From: Candidatus Bathyarchaeota archaeon
Lineage (GTDB): Archaea; Thermoproteota; Bathyarchaeia; 40CM-2-53-6
Assembly: GCA_005888745.1 (NCBI GenBank)
Contig: VBBS01000032.1
Coordinates: 56,116 to 120,115 of the forward strand
DNA: 64,000 nucleotides
Reading direction: 5' to 3'
Each line of letters opens with the position of its first letter. The stretch's first letter is position 1. A program made the translations under genes and the position numbers. Positions 39,260 through 47,005 of this stretch are shown in pieces. Below the pieces are notes generated by a model. The model made no database searches and was not told where the DNA came from. It saw nothing but the letters and a program-made list of their open reading frames with translations.

Positions 39260-39922
39260 CTAATCCGTTTGGAAAGCGTTACTTAGCGCGATAAGCTCCG
39301 AGCCTAGCGTGTGGGAGCCCACGATGGCGCCTCTGGAGTTGACTACCAGTCCTGCTTTCGGGTATGGGACTCCAGAATTTACGGTCCCCCTGGACACCGG
39401 AACGCCGAGAACACTTGAGATGGTCCTGCTCTCATTGTCAGTGATTATTGGATTCGCTAAGACTCCCTTGTTTGAAGCAGTTGCCAATGCGCCAACGTGT
39501 GGAAGTCCTCCTATAGTAGAAGGTCGGACGGGGACTTCTAGTGTTTCTTCGAGTGCAGTCACGGTATTGTGATTGAGTCGTGGATCGATTATGGCACCAT
39601 GATCGTTGCAGAGTATTATGTTGCCCAGCGCCGTTCGCTTCTCTCTTACGATCTCGATATGCGCTCCTGTCGAGCGGAGTTGCTCTAGTTCATCTTTCGT
39701 GGTAATATAGGGGACGAGGACAGCGTTGGAGTTACCAGTGACATAGATTCCAACAAGTCTAGATTCTGCAATTCCAACCGAGCAGGGGTCTACGCCCAAT
39801 ATGTCGTGGAAGCTACTTATCTTCTTGTGAGAGATGCCGGCCGGCAATATTGCTATCTTATCATTCGCGAAAGAGAAAATCCCTACGTTCGGGTCTCCAA
39901 AGATGTCAGAGAGAATGATCAT
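39260..39922 (-). CDS. eif6: translation initiation factor 6
   Basis: MIILSDIFGDPNVGIFSFANDKIAILP...; NHGAIIDPRL, GLPHVGALATASNKGVLANP; ORF-track start 39952 extends into integrated-element DNA. Confidence 0.93.
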   Translation of the reverse strand: MIILSDIFGDPNVGIFSFANDKIAILPAGISHKKISSFHDILGVDPCSVGIAESRLVGIYVTGNSNAVLVPYITTKDELEQLRSTGAHIEIVREKRTALGNIILCNDHGAIIDPRLNHNTVTALEETLEVPVRPSTIGGLPHVGALATASNKGVLANPIITDNESRTISSVLGVPVSRGTVNSGVPYPKAGLVVNSRGAIVGSHTLGSELIALSNAFQTD

Positions 39923-39938
39923 CGCCTTCTCTAACCGT
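39907..39938. repeat. att-like repeat 1 (eIF6-proximal junction)
   Basis: TCAGAGAGAATGATCATCGCCTTCTCTAACCG; differs from repeat 2 at one position. Confidence 0.85.
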
Positions 39939-39942
39939 TCGG

Positions 39943-40200
39943 TTAAGCCCAACCGCTCACATATTCTAACATTGCGTCTTTGTCAGCTTGGGTGCATGTC
40001 AGACCGAGATAGTGGCTAAGAGCCGTCATCTGAGTATCCCCCTGCGAGAGAAACACCTCCAGGACTCGTTCGGGGTAGGATGCGACAAGCCAGCTTTCCC
40101 AGCTTTTTCGCAGGGTCTTAGGTCCGAGTCCCACATGGTCCAGCCATGCTCTCTTTGCCCATCGTTCTAGGTTCTGACTCCAACCTTTCCATGTTGACAC
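39943..40200 (-). pseudogene. archaeal tyrosine integrase, C-terminal fragment A
   Basis: STWKGWSQNLERW..LGPKTLRKSWESWLVASYPERVLEVFLSQGDTQMTALSHYLGL..DAMLEYVSGWA*; catalytic GH changed to GD. Confidence 0.82.
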
Positions 40201-40349
40201 ATCCGAAACCAGGATCCTCACTCACCCCCTTAAGGTAGCGGATTCTATATGTTGAGCGAGGCGGTTATCCCAGCTACAGGCTGGGAACAAGACCCCTCTC
40301 AATAACCAAAGAACAACCGAACGAGACGGGCGGACGTGGGCTCGGAAAC

Positions 40350-40379
40350 AATATATTTTGCATTATGCATTATGCATCC
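40350..40379 (+). promoter_or_regulatory. promoter/operator of vapBC with tandem TGCATTA repeats
   Basis: AATATATTTTGCATTATGCATTATGCATCC just upstream of the vapB ATG (40388). Confidence 0.5.
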
Positions 40380-40387
40380 AGGGAACC

Positions 40388-40597
40388 ATGGCCAAGACCG
40401 TTGCGGTTAGAGAAGAGACGTGGGAGAGGATGAAGAAGCTCTTGGAGGCAGGGGATGCAAAGAACTTCGACGAGCTGATCAGGAAGCTGATAGACCAGAG
40501 CCTCCGGGTTCCCAGGTCGATGCTCGGCGTCGATAGGAACAGAAAGGTCCGGCTGACCGTGCAGGAGCACGAAGAGATCACGAGAGATGCCCACTGA
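40388..40597 (+). CDS. VapB-type antitoxin
   Basis: MAKTVAVREETWERMKKLLEAGDAKNFDELIRKLID; overlaps downstream PIN gene. Confidence 0.8.
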   Translation: MAKTVAVREETWERMKKLLEAGDAKNFDELIRKLIDQSLRVPRSMLGVDRNRKVRLTVQEHEEITRDAH

Positions 40598-41003
40598 GCC
40601 TCGAGACCAGCTTGATAGGAAGCAAGCGGTCGTTCTGGACTCTTTCGCCTGGATAGAATATTTCAACGGGACCAGTGCTGGAGAGAAAGTTCAGGGCTTC
40701 TTGGAAACGGGGCGTGCTTTGACTCCGGCTATTGTAGTCGCGGAGCTCTCGGAGAAGCACAAGAGATTGAATCGGGAGTTTGGGCCAAAGTACGACTTCA
40801 TGAATGCTCGGACCAGTATCGTGCCGCTGGAAGAGGAGCTTGCACGGGCGGCGGGTGAGCTCAATTTTGAGAGAAAGAAGAGGGCGAAAGGCTGGGGGAT
40901 GGCCGACTCAATTGTGCTGGCTACCGCCAGACGGTCTAAGGCCATAATGGTTACTGGAGACCCTCACTTCAAAGATTTGGCCGACGAGACTATCTTCCTC
41001 TAG
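40587..41003 (+). CDS. VapC-type PIN-domain toxin
   Basis: VVLDSFAWIEYFNGT, VVAELSEK, GMADSIVLATARRSKAIMVTGDPHFK. Confidence 0.9.
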   Translation: MPTEPRDQLDRKQAVVLDSFAWIEYFNGTSAGEKVQGFLETGRALTPAIVVAELSEKHKRLNREFGPKYDFMNARTSIVPLEEELARAAGELNFERKKRAKGWGMADSIVLATARRSKAIMVTGDPHFKDLADETIFL

Positions 41004-41191
41004 TCGTTCGTAGGTTCGCTGGTCCGCGATTCATTAGGCTACTAGACAAATGGGCATGAACGTCTAGTATGCGTCAGATCCGAAGAGAAACCATCCCTAC
41101 GTTCCGTAAGAGAAATCACCCTCTCCCAGCAGTTTTATCCGAAAAGCAAATGCCCAACACCTCTTCCCAGCTCTTGGAGAAACAGCTTTCT

Positions 41192-41259
41192 GGGGAGGGT
41201 GTCATTCTCGGGTGTGACCAAGCGTTTCAGAGAGAATGATCATCGCTTTCTCTAACCGC
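41192..41259. repeat. att-like repeat 2 (junction between the two tandem elements)
   Basis: Left half matches repeat 3; right half TCAGAGAGAATGATCATCGCTTTCTCTAACCG matches repeat 1. Confidence 0.85.
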
Positions 41260-41262
41260 CGC

Positions 41263-41690
41263 TTAGGCCCATCCGCTTACGTATTCTAACATTGCGTCTT
41301 TGTCAGCTTGAGTGAATGGCAGACCGAGGTAGTGACTGGGAGCCGTCATCTGCGTATGCCCCTGCGAGAGAAACGCTTCCAGGACTCGTTCGGGGTAGGA
41401 TGCGACAAGCCAGCTTTCCCAGCTTTTTCGAAGGGTCTTGGGTCCTAGTCCAATAGGGTCCACCCGAGATCTTCCGGCCCACCTTTGCATGTCCTGGGTC
41501 CAACCCTTCCACGTCGGAAGAGACTTGGCCTTGAAGAAATAGGGTAGGATCTCGCGCACTGGTAGTTTTTCCTTGAAGATGAAACAGCGTGTTTTGAACG
41601 TGGTTTTAGGTGGCCCGAATAGACCGGGTGGGCCCCGAAATTCGTTGCTTGTTAGTCGCCCTCTTCTATCTTTGAGCTAGATTTGCCCCC
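41263..41690 (-). pseudogene. archaeal tyrosine integrase, C-terminal fragment B
   Basis: KDRRGRLTSNEFRGPPGLFGPPKTTFKTRCFIFKEKLPVREILPYFFKAKSLPTWKGWTQDMQ...LGPKTLRKSWESWL..FLSQGHTQMTAPSHYLGLPFTQADKDAMLEYVSGWA*; N-terminal half absent. Confidence 0.85.
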
Positions 41691-41704
41691 TTGAGGGCCG
41701 AAAA

Positions 41705-41971
41705 ATGGACCTAGTCTCGACGCTGAACCTTTTAGCTTTCGGGGCCTTATTCGCTGTCGGACTCGTGCCCCTATACCTGTCGTTCAAGCTGAACGTGAAA
41801 TCTCTCAGAATACTTTCTCTGATGCTAGGCCTTTTTGCCACAATCCACGGCACATATCACCTGGCATTTGACCTCAACCAACCCACCCTCGCTATGGGAG
41901 TGCTCGACCCAATCTCCGTAACGTTTCTCCTTGCCTTCGGACTCTATTTCTCCAAGAAGGGAATCCCGTGA
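41705..41971 (+). CDS. small membrane protein
   Basis: 88 aa, three hydrophobic helices. Confidence 0.6.
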   Translation: MDLVSTLNLLAFGALFAVGLVPLYLSFKLNVKSLRILSLMLGLFATIHGTYHLAFDLNQPTLAMGVLDPISVTFLLAFGLYFSKKGIP

Positions 41972-42318
41972 CGGATCTCGGGATCCTAGCTGCGCAAACC
42001 TATACCTTGATCGTAATCCTGCTGGCGAGCATCGTATTTGCAAGACTGGCCTTGAAGGGCAAGAATCTCGGAAGCTACCGGGTGCAGCTGTCCGTCTTCA
42101 TCCTCATCTGGGCTGCCGCTGAGATGCCCCGTGCAGCCTCTAACCTCGGCCTAGTCTCAGCCTCCGACTACGGAACACTGGGACTTTTCCTCCACATGGT
42201 CTCGATGGCCGCCTTCGCAGCGTTTGTAGGGGCCAAGTCGTTCAATTTCTTCAAACCGGCACCTAAAGGGGCTCTCTCGACATCAACTCCCACCATACCC
42301 AGCCTTCAGCAAGCATAG
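41968..42318 (+). CDS. small membrane protein
   Basis: 116 aa, about four hydrophobic helices, ATGA-type overlap with upstream gene. Confidence 0.6.
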   Translation: MTDLGILAAQTYTLIVILLASIVFARLALKGKNLGSYRVQLSVFILIWAAAEMPRAASNLGLVSASDYGTLGLFLHMVSMAAFAAFVGAKSFNFFKPAPKGALSTSTPTIPSLQQA

Positions 42319-42326
42319 GACAGGCC

Positions 42327-42590
42327 ATGTCCAAGACTCTCGGCAGACAGGTCTTGAAGGCACTCAACCTTTACTTCGACCTCAAAACCGTAGCAAGCGA
42401 TCCGGAGGCGTTTGGGAAGGTTCTGGACAAGTTGTTCGGAGGAACATCGAAGGTCCTCAAACAGGTTATCGGCCAGACCTTGATCACAAAGGTAAACGGA
42501 CAGGTAGACGATCGGAGAGTCCGGGAATTTCCAGAGTGGATACAGATTGCCAGGGCCAAGTTCCTCTCATCCTCTAGGCTCTCAGTTTAA
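42327..42590 (+). CDS. small alpha-helical protein, possibly an archaeal output-domain-like protein
   Basis: MSKTLGRQVLKALNLYFDLKTVASDPEAFGKVLDKLFGGTSKVLKQVI; co-oriented with two membrane-protein genes. Confidence 0.45.
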   Translation: MSKTLGRQVLKALNLYFDLKTVASDPEAFGKVLDKLFGGTSKVLKQVIGQTLITKVNGQVDDRRVREFPEWIQIARAKFLSSSRLSV

Positions 42591-42748
42591 GTCGGCCTAA
42601 ACCGAAGAAAACTTCACTAGCATCTGGGGACAGCCATTCTATCCATCAAGCCTATAGAGCGACCGCGCTTCTCGGAGTAAACAGTCCATGGTTTTTCGCA
42701 AGTCTTGAAACAGAATCCTGTTGTCCATTGGAAATTATTGGCGCGTGA

Positions 42749-43330
42749 GTGGGGCCTCCTACCCGTTGCGCCTCGAACAAATCCCGGAGTAGGGAGGTAG
42801 AACGGAAGATAACAGAAGCACTGCGTAGAGAAGAACATTATTTTCTGAGAAAATACTTCGACGCCAGGGCTCTCTCCCAGATGGCAGTCTTTGCTGCACT
42901 ATACTCTGTCCTCGTCTGGGTTTTGCCAGGTTTGAGCTTCGCCGCAGCGCAGTTCAGAATTGCTGAGGGTCTGAAGCCTGCCATTGCCAAAAAATGGATC
43001 TAAGCTTTCGCGTTTGCATTAGGAAGCTTCTTGGGCAACCTGAGCTCGCCCTTTGCGGGAGTCTACGAGCTAGGTTTCATGCCCCTGATGAACATCGTTG
43101 GCGGATTACTCGCCTACGGAGTTGCAAGAGCCTTCAAGAGAAACTATTTGGTCGCTGGACTGGTTTACGCCGCCATCATCGGTCTCAGTGTTTCATGAAT
43201 GTTGCATGTACTCTTCAACATTCCTCTGGAAGTTTTGACTCCGTTACTGATTGCAAGTGAGGAGACCGTAATGATAATCGGAGCAGTTCTCTTCTACCTC
43301 GTCGAGAAGCGATGGAAATGGTACCAGTAA
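42749..43330 (+). pseudogene. QueT-family (queuosine precursor) transporter pseudogene with two in-frame stops
   Basis: AVFAALYSVLVWVLPGLSFAAAQFRIAEGLKPAIAKKWI*AFAFALGSFLGNLSSPFAGVYELGFMPLMNIVGGLLAYGVARAFKRNYLVAGLVYAAIIGLSVS*MLHVLFNIPLEVLTPLLIASEETVMIIGAVLFYLVEKRWKWYQ*, one reading frame throughout. Confidence 0.82.
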
Positions 43331-43351
43331 ACGGGAGGTGAAAGATAACAA

Positions 43352-43552
43352 ATGTGCGTTACAGCAGTAGTGAAATGTTGGCACTGTGGAGAATGGTTCG
43401 CCAAACAGGCTAACCGTCGTGAGTTCGAAAGCTGTCCGTTCTGCGGAAAGGGCTTCGAACAACTCAGCGTTGAGGCACAACGGGCTGTGAAAGCAACTCT
43501 TGCGCCATTCTTCGAAGTGCCTCATCTCAAGGAGAGACCCCTTACCACATAG
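43352..43552 (+). CDS. small zinc-finger protein
   Basis: VKCWHCGEWFAKQANRREFESCPFCGKGF: two CxxC pairs. Confidence 0.7.
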   Translation: MCVTAVVKCWHCGEWFAKQANRREFESCPFCGKGFEQLSVEAQRAVKATLAPFFEVPHLKERPLTT

Positions 43553-43563
43553 GAGGAACGTTT

Positions 43564-43586
43564 CGGCTCCAATCGGAGCCTTTTTT
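43564..43586 (+). terminator. hairpin plus T6
   Basis: CGGCTCC-AATC-GGAGCC-TTTTTT. Confidence 0.6.
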
Positions 43587-43774
43587 GAGGGCCCCATTCC
43601 GGTTTTTAGTCGGAAACTGCTGCACGAGTTTCACGTGTGTACCTTGGACGGGCTTGAGGTCAGACAGCCTAACTCTTACCAACCAATGTTACCCACTTAT
43701 ATCTAGGACCAGCGTGTCAGATCTTCTATAGATCCTTGGCTCCGTCCATCATGACCTACACGAGTTGAAGCAGT

Positions 43775-44695
43775 ATGAGACAGGTGACCCGATTTTGTAC
43801 AACGCCTGACAATGTACGCATCGCCTATGCGGTTGTCGGCAAAGGACCACCGCTCGTTAAGGCGGCTAACTATCTAAGCCATTTAGAGTTCGACTGGCAA
43901 AGCCCCGTATGGCGCCACTGGCTCGAAACAATGTCAACCGATAGCACGCTGATAAGGTATGATGAGAGGGGATGTGGCCTATCCGACTGGAACGTTCCCG
44001 ACTTCTCATTTGATGCTTGGGTCCGAGACTTGGAATCAGTAGTGAACGCCGCGGGCTTGGAACAATTTCCATTACTTGGAATTTCTCAAGGAGGGGCTGT
44101 CGCGATCGAATATGCGATACGCCATCCAGAGAGAATTACCCAACTCATCCTGTACGGAGGATATGCACGCGGGTGGGCTAAGCGTGGATCAATCGAGACG
44201 ATTGAAAAGCGCCAGGCCTTGATGACCCTCATAAGGCATGGTTGGGGCCATGATGACCCAGCAATTCGCCAATACTTCACCTCCACATTCATTCCCGATG
44301 GCACATTGGAGCAGACGCGATGGTTCAATGACCTTCAGCGAGTCTCCTGTTCGCCTGAAAACGCGGTTAGGTTTCAGGAAGAGTTCGGCCAGGTCGACGT
44401 GTCCATGAATCTTTCCAAGGTAAAGGCTCCAGCCCTGATAATCCACTCTCGAGGAGATTTATCCGTCCCACTTGAGGAGGGTCGGGTTCTAGCTGCGGGC
44501 ATTCCGAACTCACGTCTTGTAACGCTGGAGAGCAGGAACCATTTGTTGCTGGAAGCTGATCCGGCTTGGCACACCTTTGTGTCCGAGGTGAGAAACTTTC
44601 TTGGAAAGCGGGAACTAGTCCCAACCGTGAATGACAAGACAAAGAAGAAGACTGGACTCGGAATATCAGGATGGATAAGGGGACCCCAGACATAG
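43775..44695 (+). CDS. alpha/beta hydrolase
   Basis: YDERGCGLSDW, LLGISQGGAVAIEYAIRHPERI (GxSxGG nucleophile elbow), C-terminal His SRNHLLLE. Confidence 0.88.
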   Translation: MRQVTRFCTTPDNVRIAYAVVGKGPPLVKAANYLSHLEFDWQSPVWRHWLETMSTDSTLIRYDERGCGLSDWNVPDFSFDAWVRDLESVVNAAGLEQFPLLGISQGGAVAIEYAIRHPERITQLILYGGYARGWAKRGSIETIEKRQALMTLIRHGWGHDDPAIRQYFTSTFIPDGTLEQTRWFNDLQRVSCSPENAVRFQEEFGQVDVSMNLSKVKAPALIIHSRGDLSVPLEEGRVLAAGIPNSRLVTLESRNHLLLEADPAWHTFVSEVRNFLGKRELVPTVNDKTKKKTGLGISGWIRGPQT

Positions 44696-44857
44696 TCGAA
44701 TCGTGAATCTCCTTTAGCGCGTCGCTTCGCTCAACTCAGATATCGGATTTTCTAGGTACTCATGGATGGGAAGACATCTCAACGAATCATAATCGAGTAC
44801 ATAGAACCACAATCCCCGGAGAGCTTGGCTTCTACACGGTTTTGCCTTGGTGTAGTC

Positions 44858-45271
44858 CTAGAATCGTTCGAGGATTCTCTTCAGGTTCTGGGCAGAATGT
44901 TGGACCATTTTCCGTATGTTCCTCTTGATCATGATTAGATCCATGATCCTCCCGAGGATTGAGTAAGGTGGCATATATTCCACTTCTAAAGAGTAGCGTG
45001 TGCCCTCCCCTTCCTTCTCGACACGATTCACGGCTTTCATCCTCATTGCTTCGGGTATGCCGGAAATCGCTTGCCAAACGATAGAATCGTTTTCCGCCCA
45101 TTCTATGACCCTTCCATCCCATTCCATTTTTCTACCCATGATTTGGCCCGAGTGGTGTGCCGAAGCGCCGACTCCAGTCTTCTCACTTGAAGTGTATGTT
45201 GCGCTAGAAACGAATTCTAGCCAGTCATTGCAACTGTCATGTTGAGTGATACGGCTGAAAACCCTTTCCAC
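44858..45271 (-). CDS. SRPBCC/polyketide-cyclase-like protein
   Basis: NDWLEFVSSATYTS...VIEWAENDSIVWQAISGIPEAMRMKAVNRVEKEGEGTRYSLEVEYMPP. Confidence 0.65.
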   Translation of the reverse strand: MERVFSRITQHDSCNDWLEFVSSATYTSSEKTGVGASAHHSGQIMGRKMEWDGRVIEWAENDSIVWQAISGIPEAMRMKAVNRVEKEGEGTRYSLEVEYMPPYSILGRIMDLIMIKRNIRKMVQHSAQNLKRILERF

Positions 45272-45436
45272 AGGGGCATCAATGAATACACTTGATCCTA
45301 CCTTGCTCGTAATGAAAATCGCCTCAACAGATGGTCGAATAATTCATCGATTTAACGATGAGCAGCTACTGCGATGTACCCGAAACCGTTCTTCTCAGCT
45401 ACCACTGCGCATCGGGTGTCAGCATGTCTTTCCGGC

Positions 45437-45495
45437 CCCTTGAGAAACGATTTTCTGAAGGTTATTCTCGGCTATGACCGAGTCTTTCAGAGAGA
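45437..45495. repeat. att-like repeat 3 (rpl31e-proximal junction)
   Basis: TTGAGAAACGATTTTCTGAAGGTTATTCTCGGCTATGACCGAGTCTTTCAGAGAGA matches the left half of repeat 2. Confidence 0.8.
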
Positions 45496-45505
45496 TAGGC
45501 ACTAT

Positions 45506-45961
45506 TCATTTTCCCTCACCGGGAAACACGATAACTTTGCCTTCCTTGTCTTTGACAACGCGGATCCTAATCTTCCGAGGTGGTTTGCTGATTCCTCTAT
45601 TCCAGAGAAGACTGTTTGTCTCTTCGCTTAACGAGACGTTATCGGTTTTCATTCTCTGGGCAGCGTATTGTCTAACGTATCTCACCGCTCTGGGCGTTCG
45701 TTTCTCTCTCGGAGCCGTCCAAATACGTCTTAGATTGAGGTCGTAGAATTTCTCTTCAACAATCTCTATCTCCTCCTCTTCCTCAGCAGCTTCTTCAACT
45801 CCCGGAGCCTCTGGTGCTTCGGGCCCTTTCGCCTCTGATTCTAGTCCTACCGTTTCTTCTTCTGTGGATTCCACCTTTTCGTCCTCGGGCTTAGCGATTC
45901 TGGTCTCCTTCGAAAGTTCTGTGCGAGCGTCGTCTTCAGGCGCTACTTCTTTTTCTGTCAT
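45506..45961 (-). CDS. rpl31e: ribosomal protein L31e with long acidic N-terminal extension
   Basis: EKFYDLNLRRIWTAPREKRTPRAVRYVRQYAAQRMKTDNVSLSEETNSLLWNRGISKPPRKIRIRVVKDKEGKVIVFPGEGK*; preceded by ~70 acidic residues. Confidence 0.92.
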   Translation of the reverse strand: MTEKEVAPEDDARTELSKETRIAKPEDEKVESTEEETVGLESEAKGPEAPEAPGVEEAAEEEEEIEIVEEKFYDLNLRRIWTAPREKRTPRAVRYVRQYAAQRMKTDNVSLSEETNSLLWNRGISKPPRKIRIRVVKDKEGKVIVFPGEGK

Positions 45962-45966
45962 CTACA

Positions 45967-46122
45967 TTACACTTTGATCTTTGTTTCTCGCCAGTGTCGC
46001 TGCTTCGGATTTCTCTTGACTTTGCCCTCAGTCTTAGCTACCACCCAAGAGGGAACGGCTTGGGCCTGTTTCAAAGCATGCGATAGATGTTTCTTCTTTC
46101 CCGAGGGTTTGTGGCGGGCCAT
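45967..46122 (-). CDS. rpl39e: ribosomal protein L39e (not in ORF track)
   Basis: MARHKPSGKKKHLSHALKQAQAVPSWVVAKTEGKVKRNPKQRHWRETKIKV* (51 aa). Confidence 0.95.
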   Translation of the reverse strand: MARHKPSGKKKHLSHALKQAQAVPSWVVAKTEGKVKRNPKQRHWRETKIKV

Positions 46123-46467
46123 CTATGCTCTCCTGATCTTGATCTCCTTTTTCTGCGATTGTAACTGGACCAGTGTTTTCTTCAGTTGTTCATCGGTTAT
46201 CTGTGTTTGAAGCCTCCCTGACTGGGCAAGTTGAATTAGTTGCATTTCCAATTCCTCAGCGAACTCTGGTTTCACCATTCGAATATTGGCAAGCCGTTGC
46301 CTTGCCTCTGGGGTGAGAATTTGGCGAATGATTGATTGTTTCTGACGCTCCACTTGTTGCTGAGCCTGTGAACGGCGTTGCTCATCGTAGGCGGACCTTT
46401 GCATCTCGACCATTCTTCGTCGGCGTAATGCTTCAAGCTCTTCGTCTGTGTATTCTCCATTAGACAT
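46123..46467 (-). CDS. DNA-binding protein PDCD5/TFAR19 family
   Basis: YTDEELEALRRRRMVEMQ... ILTPEARQRLANIRMVKPEFAEELEMQLIQLAQSGRLQTQITDEQLKKTLVQL. Confidence 0.92.
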   Translation of the reverse strand: MSNGEYTDEELEALRRRRMVEMQRSAYDEQRRSQAQQQVERQKQSIIRQILTPEARQRLANIRMVKPEFAEELEMQLIQLAQSGRLQTQITDEQLKKTLVQLQSQKKEIKIRRA

Positions 46468-46919
46468 TAACTTGAGGCCTCTTGAGGCCGGGCTCTCAAT
46501 TCTTTGACAACTTCTGCTGCTGTGCGGTTGAGAAGCGCGATCCCTTCCCTAGTTAGTTTTCGGCCTTTTTTCCCATCCAAGGCGATGAGTTCCGCCTTCT
46601 GAAGCTGTTGCAGTGGTTCCCTAATCGCGGAACCTCCCGCGGGTACGTGATGAGCTGGCCGATTTCCGTGACTAACGCGTCCTCCGTACTGGACTCGCAA
46701 CCGAGACACCCCAACCGGGCCTCGGACATACATTTTTCGGAGAAGCGAAGCACATCTGAAGTACCACCAATCCGGGTTCTGGGGGGGCCTCTCCTTGTGA
46801 GCGCCCGTCTTCGCGAATTCTGTCCAAGGCGGCGGAGTGATGTCGCTCACGCTCTCCTTCAGATGCTTGGCTAATCTACTGATGAGTTCCTCGGCCGGGA
46901 CTTCGAAGACTGTGGGCAA
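46467..46919 (-). CDS. rps19e: ribosomal protein S19e
   Basis: VPAEELISRLAKHLKE, PPQNPDWWYFRCASLLRKMYVRGPVGVSRLRVQYGGRVSHGNRPAHHVPAGGS. Confidence 0.95.
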   Translation of the reverse strand: MPTVFEVPAEELISRLAKHLKESVSDITPPPWTEFAKTGAHKERPPQNPDWWYFRCASLLRKMYVRGPVGVSRLRVQYGGRVSHGNRPAHHVPAGGSAIREPLQQLQKAELIALDGKKGRKLTREGIALLNRTAAEVVKELRARPQEASS

Positions 46920-47005
46920 TTCTGGCGATGTCCTCAGTGGATTCTAGATTTTCGTCGGGAAGGCGAGGGTGGCGTAATATAAGGCTTCATCGAAAAGTGC
47001 GGCCA

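Noticed and set aside
39260-39952. eIF6 start at 39952 (MGLTERLEKA)
   Set aside because: Upstream codons are element-derived and overlap the integrase fragment; the family N-terminus begins at MIILSDIFG.
42749-43330. QueT stops as evidence of stop-codon recoding
   Set aside because: The two stops are different (TAA and TGA), so simple pseudogenization is the better explanation.
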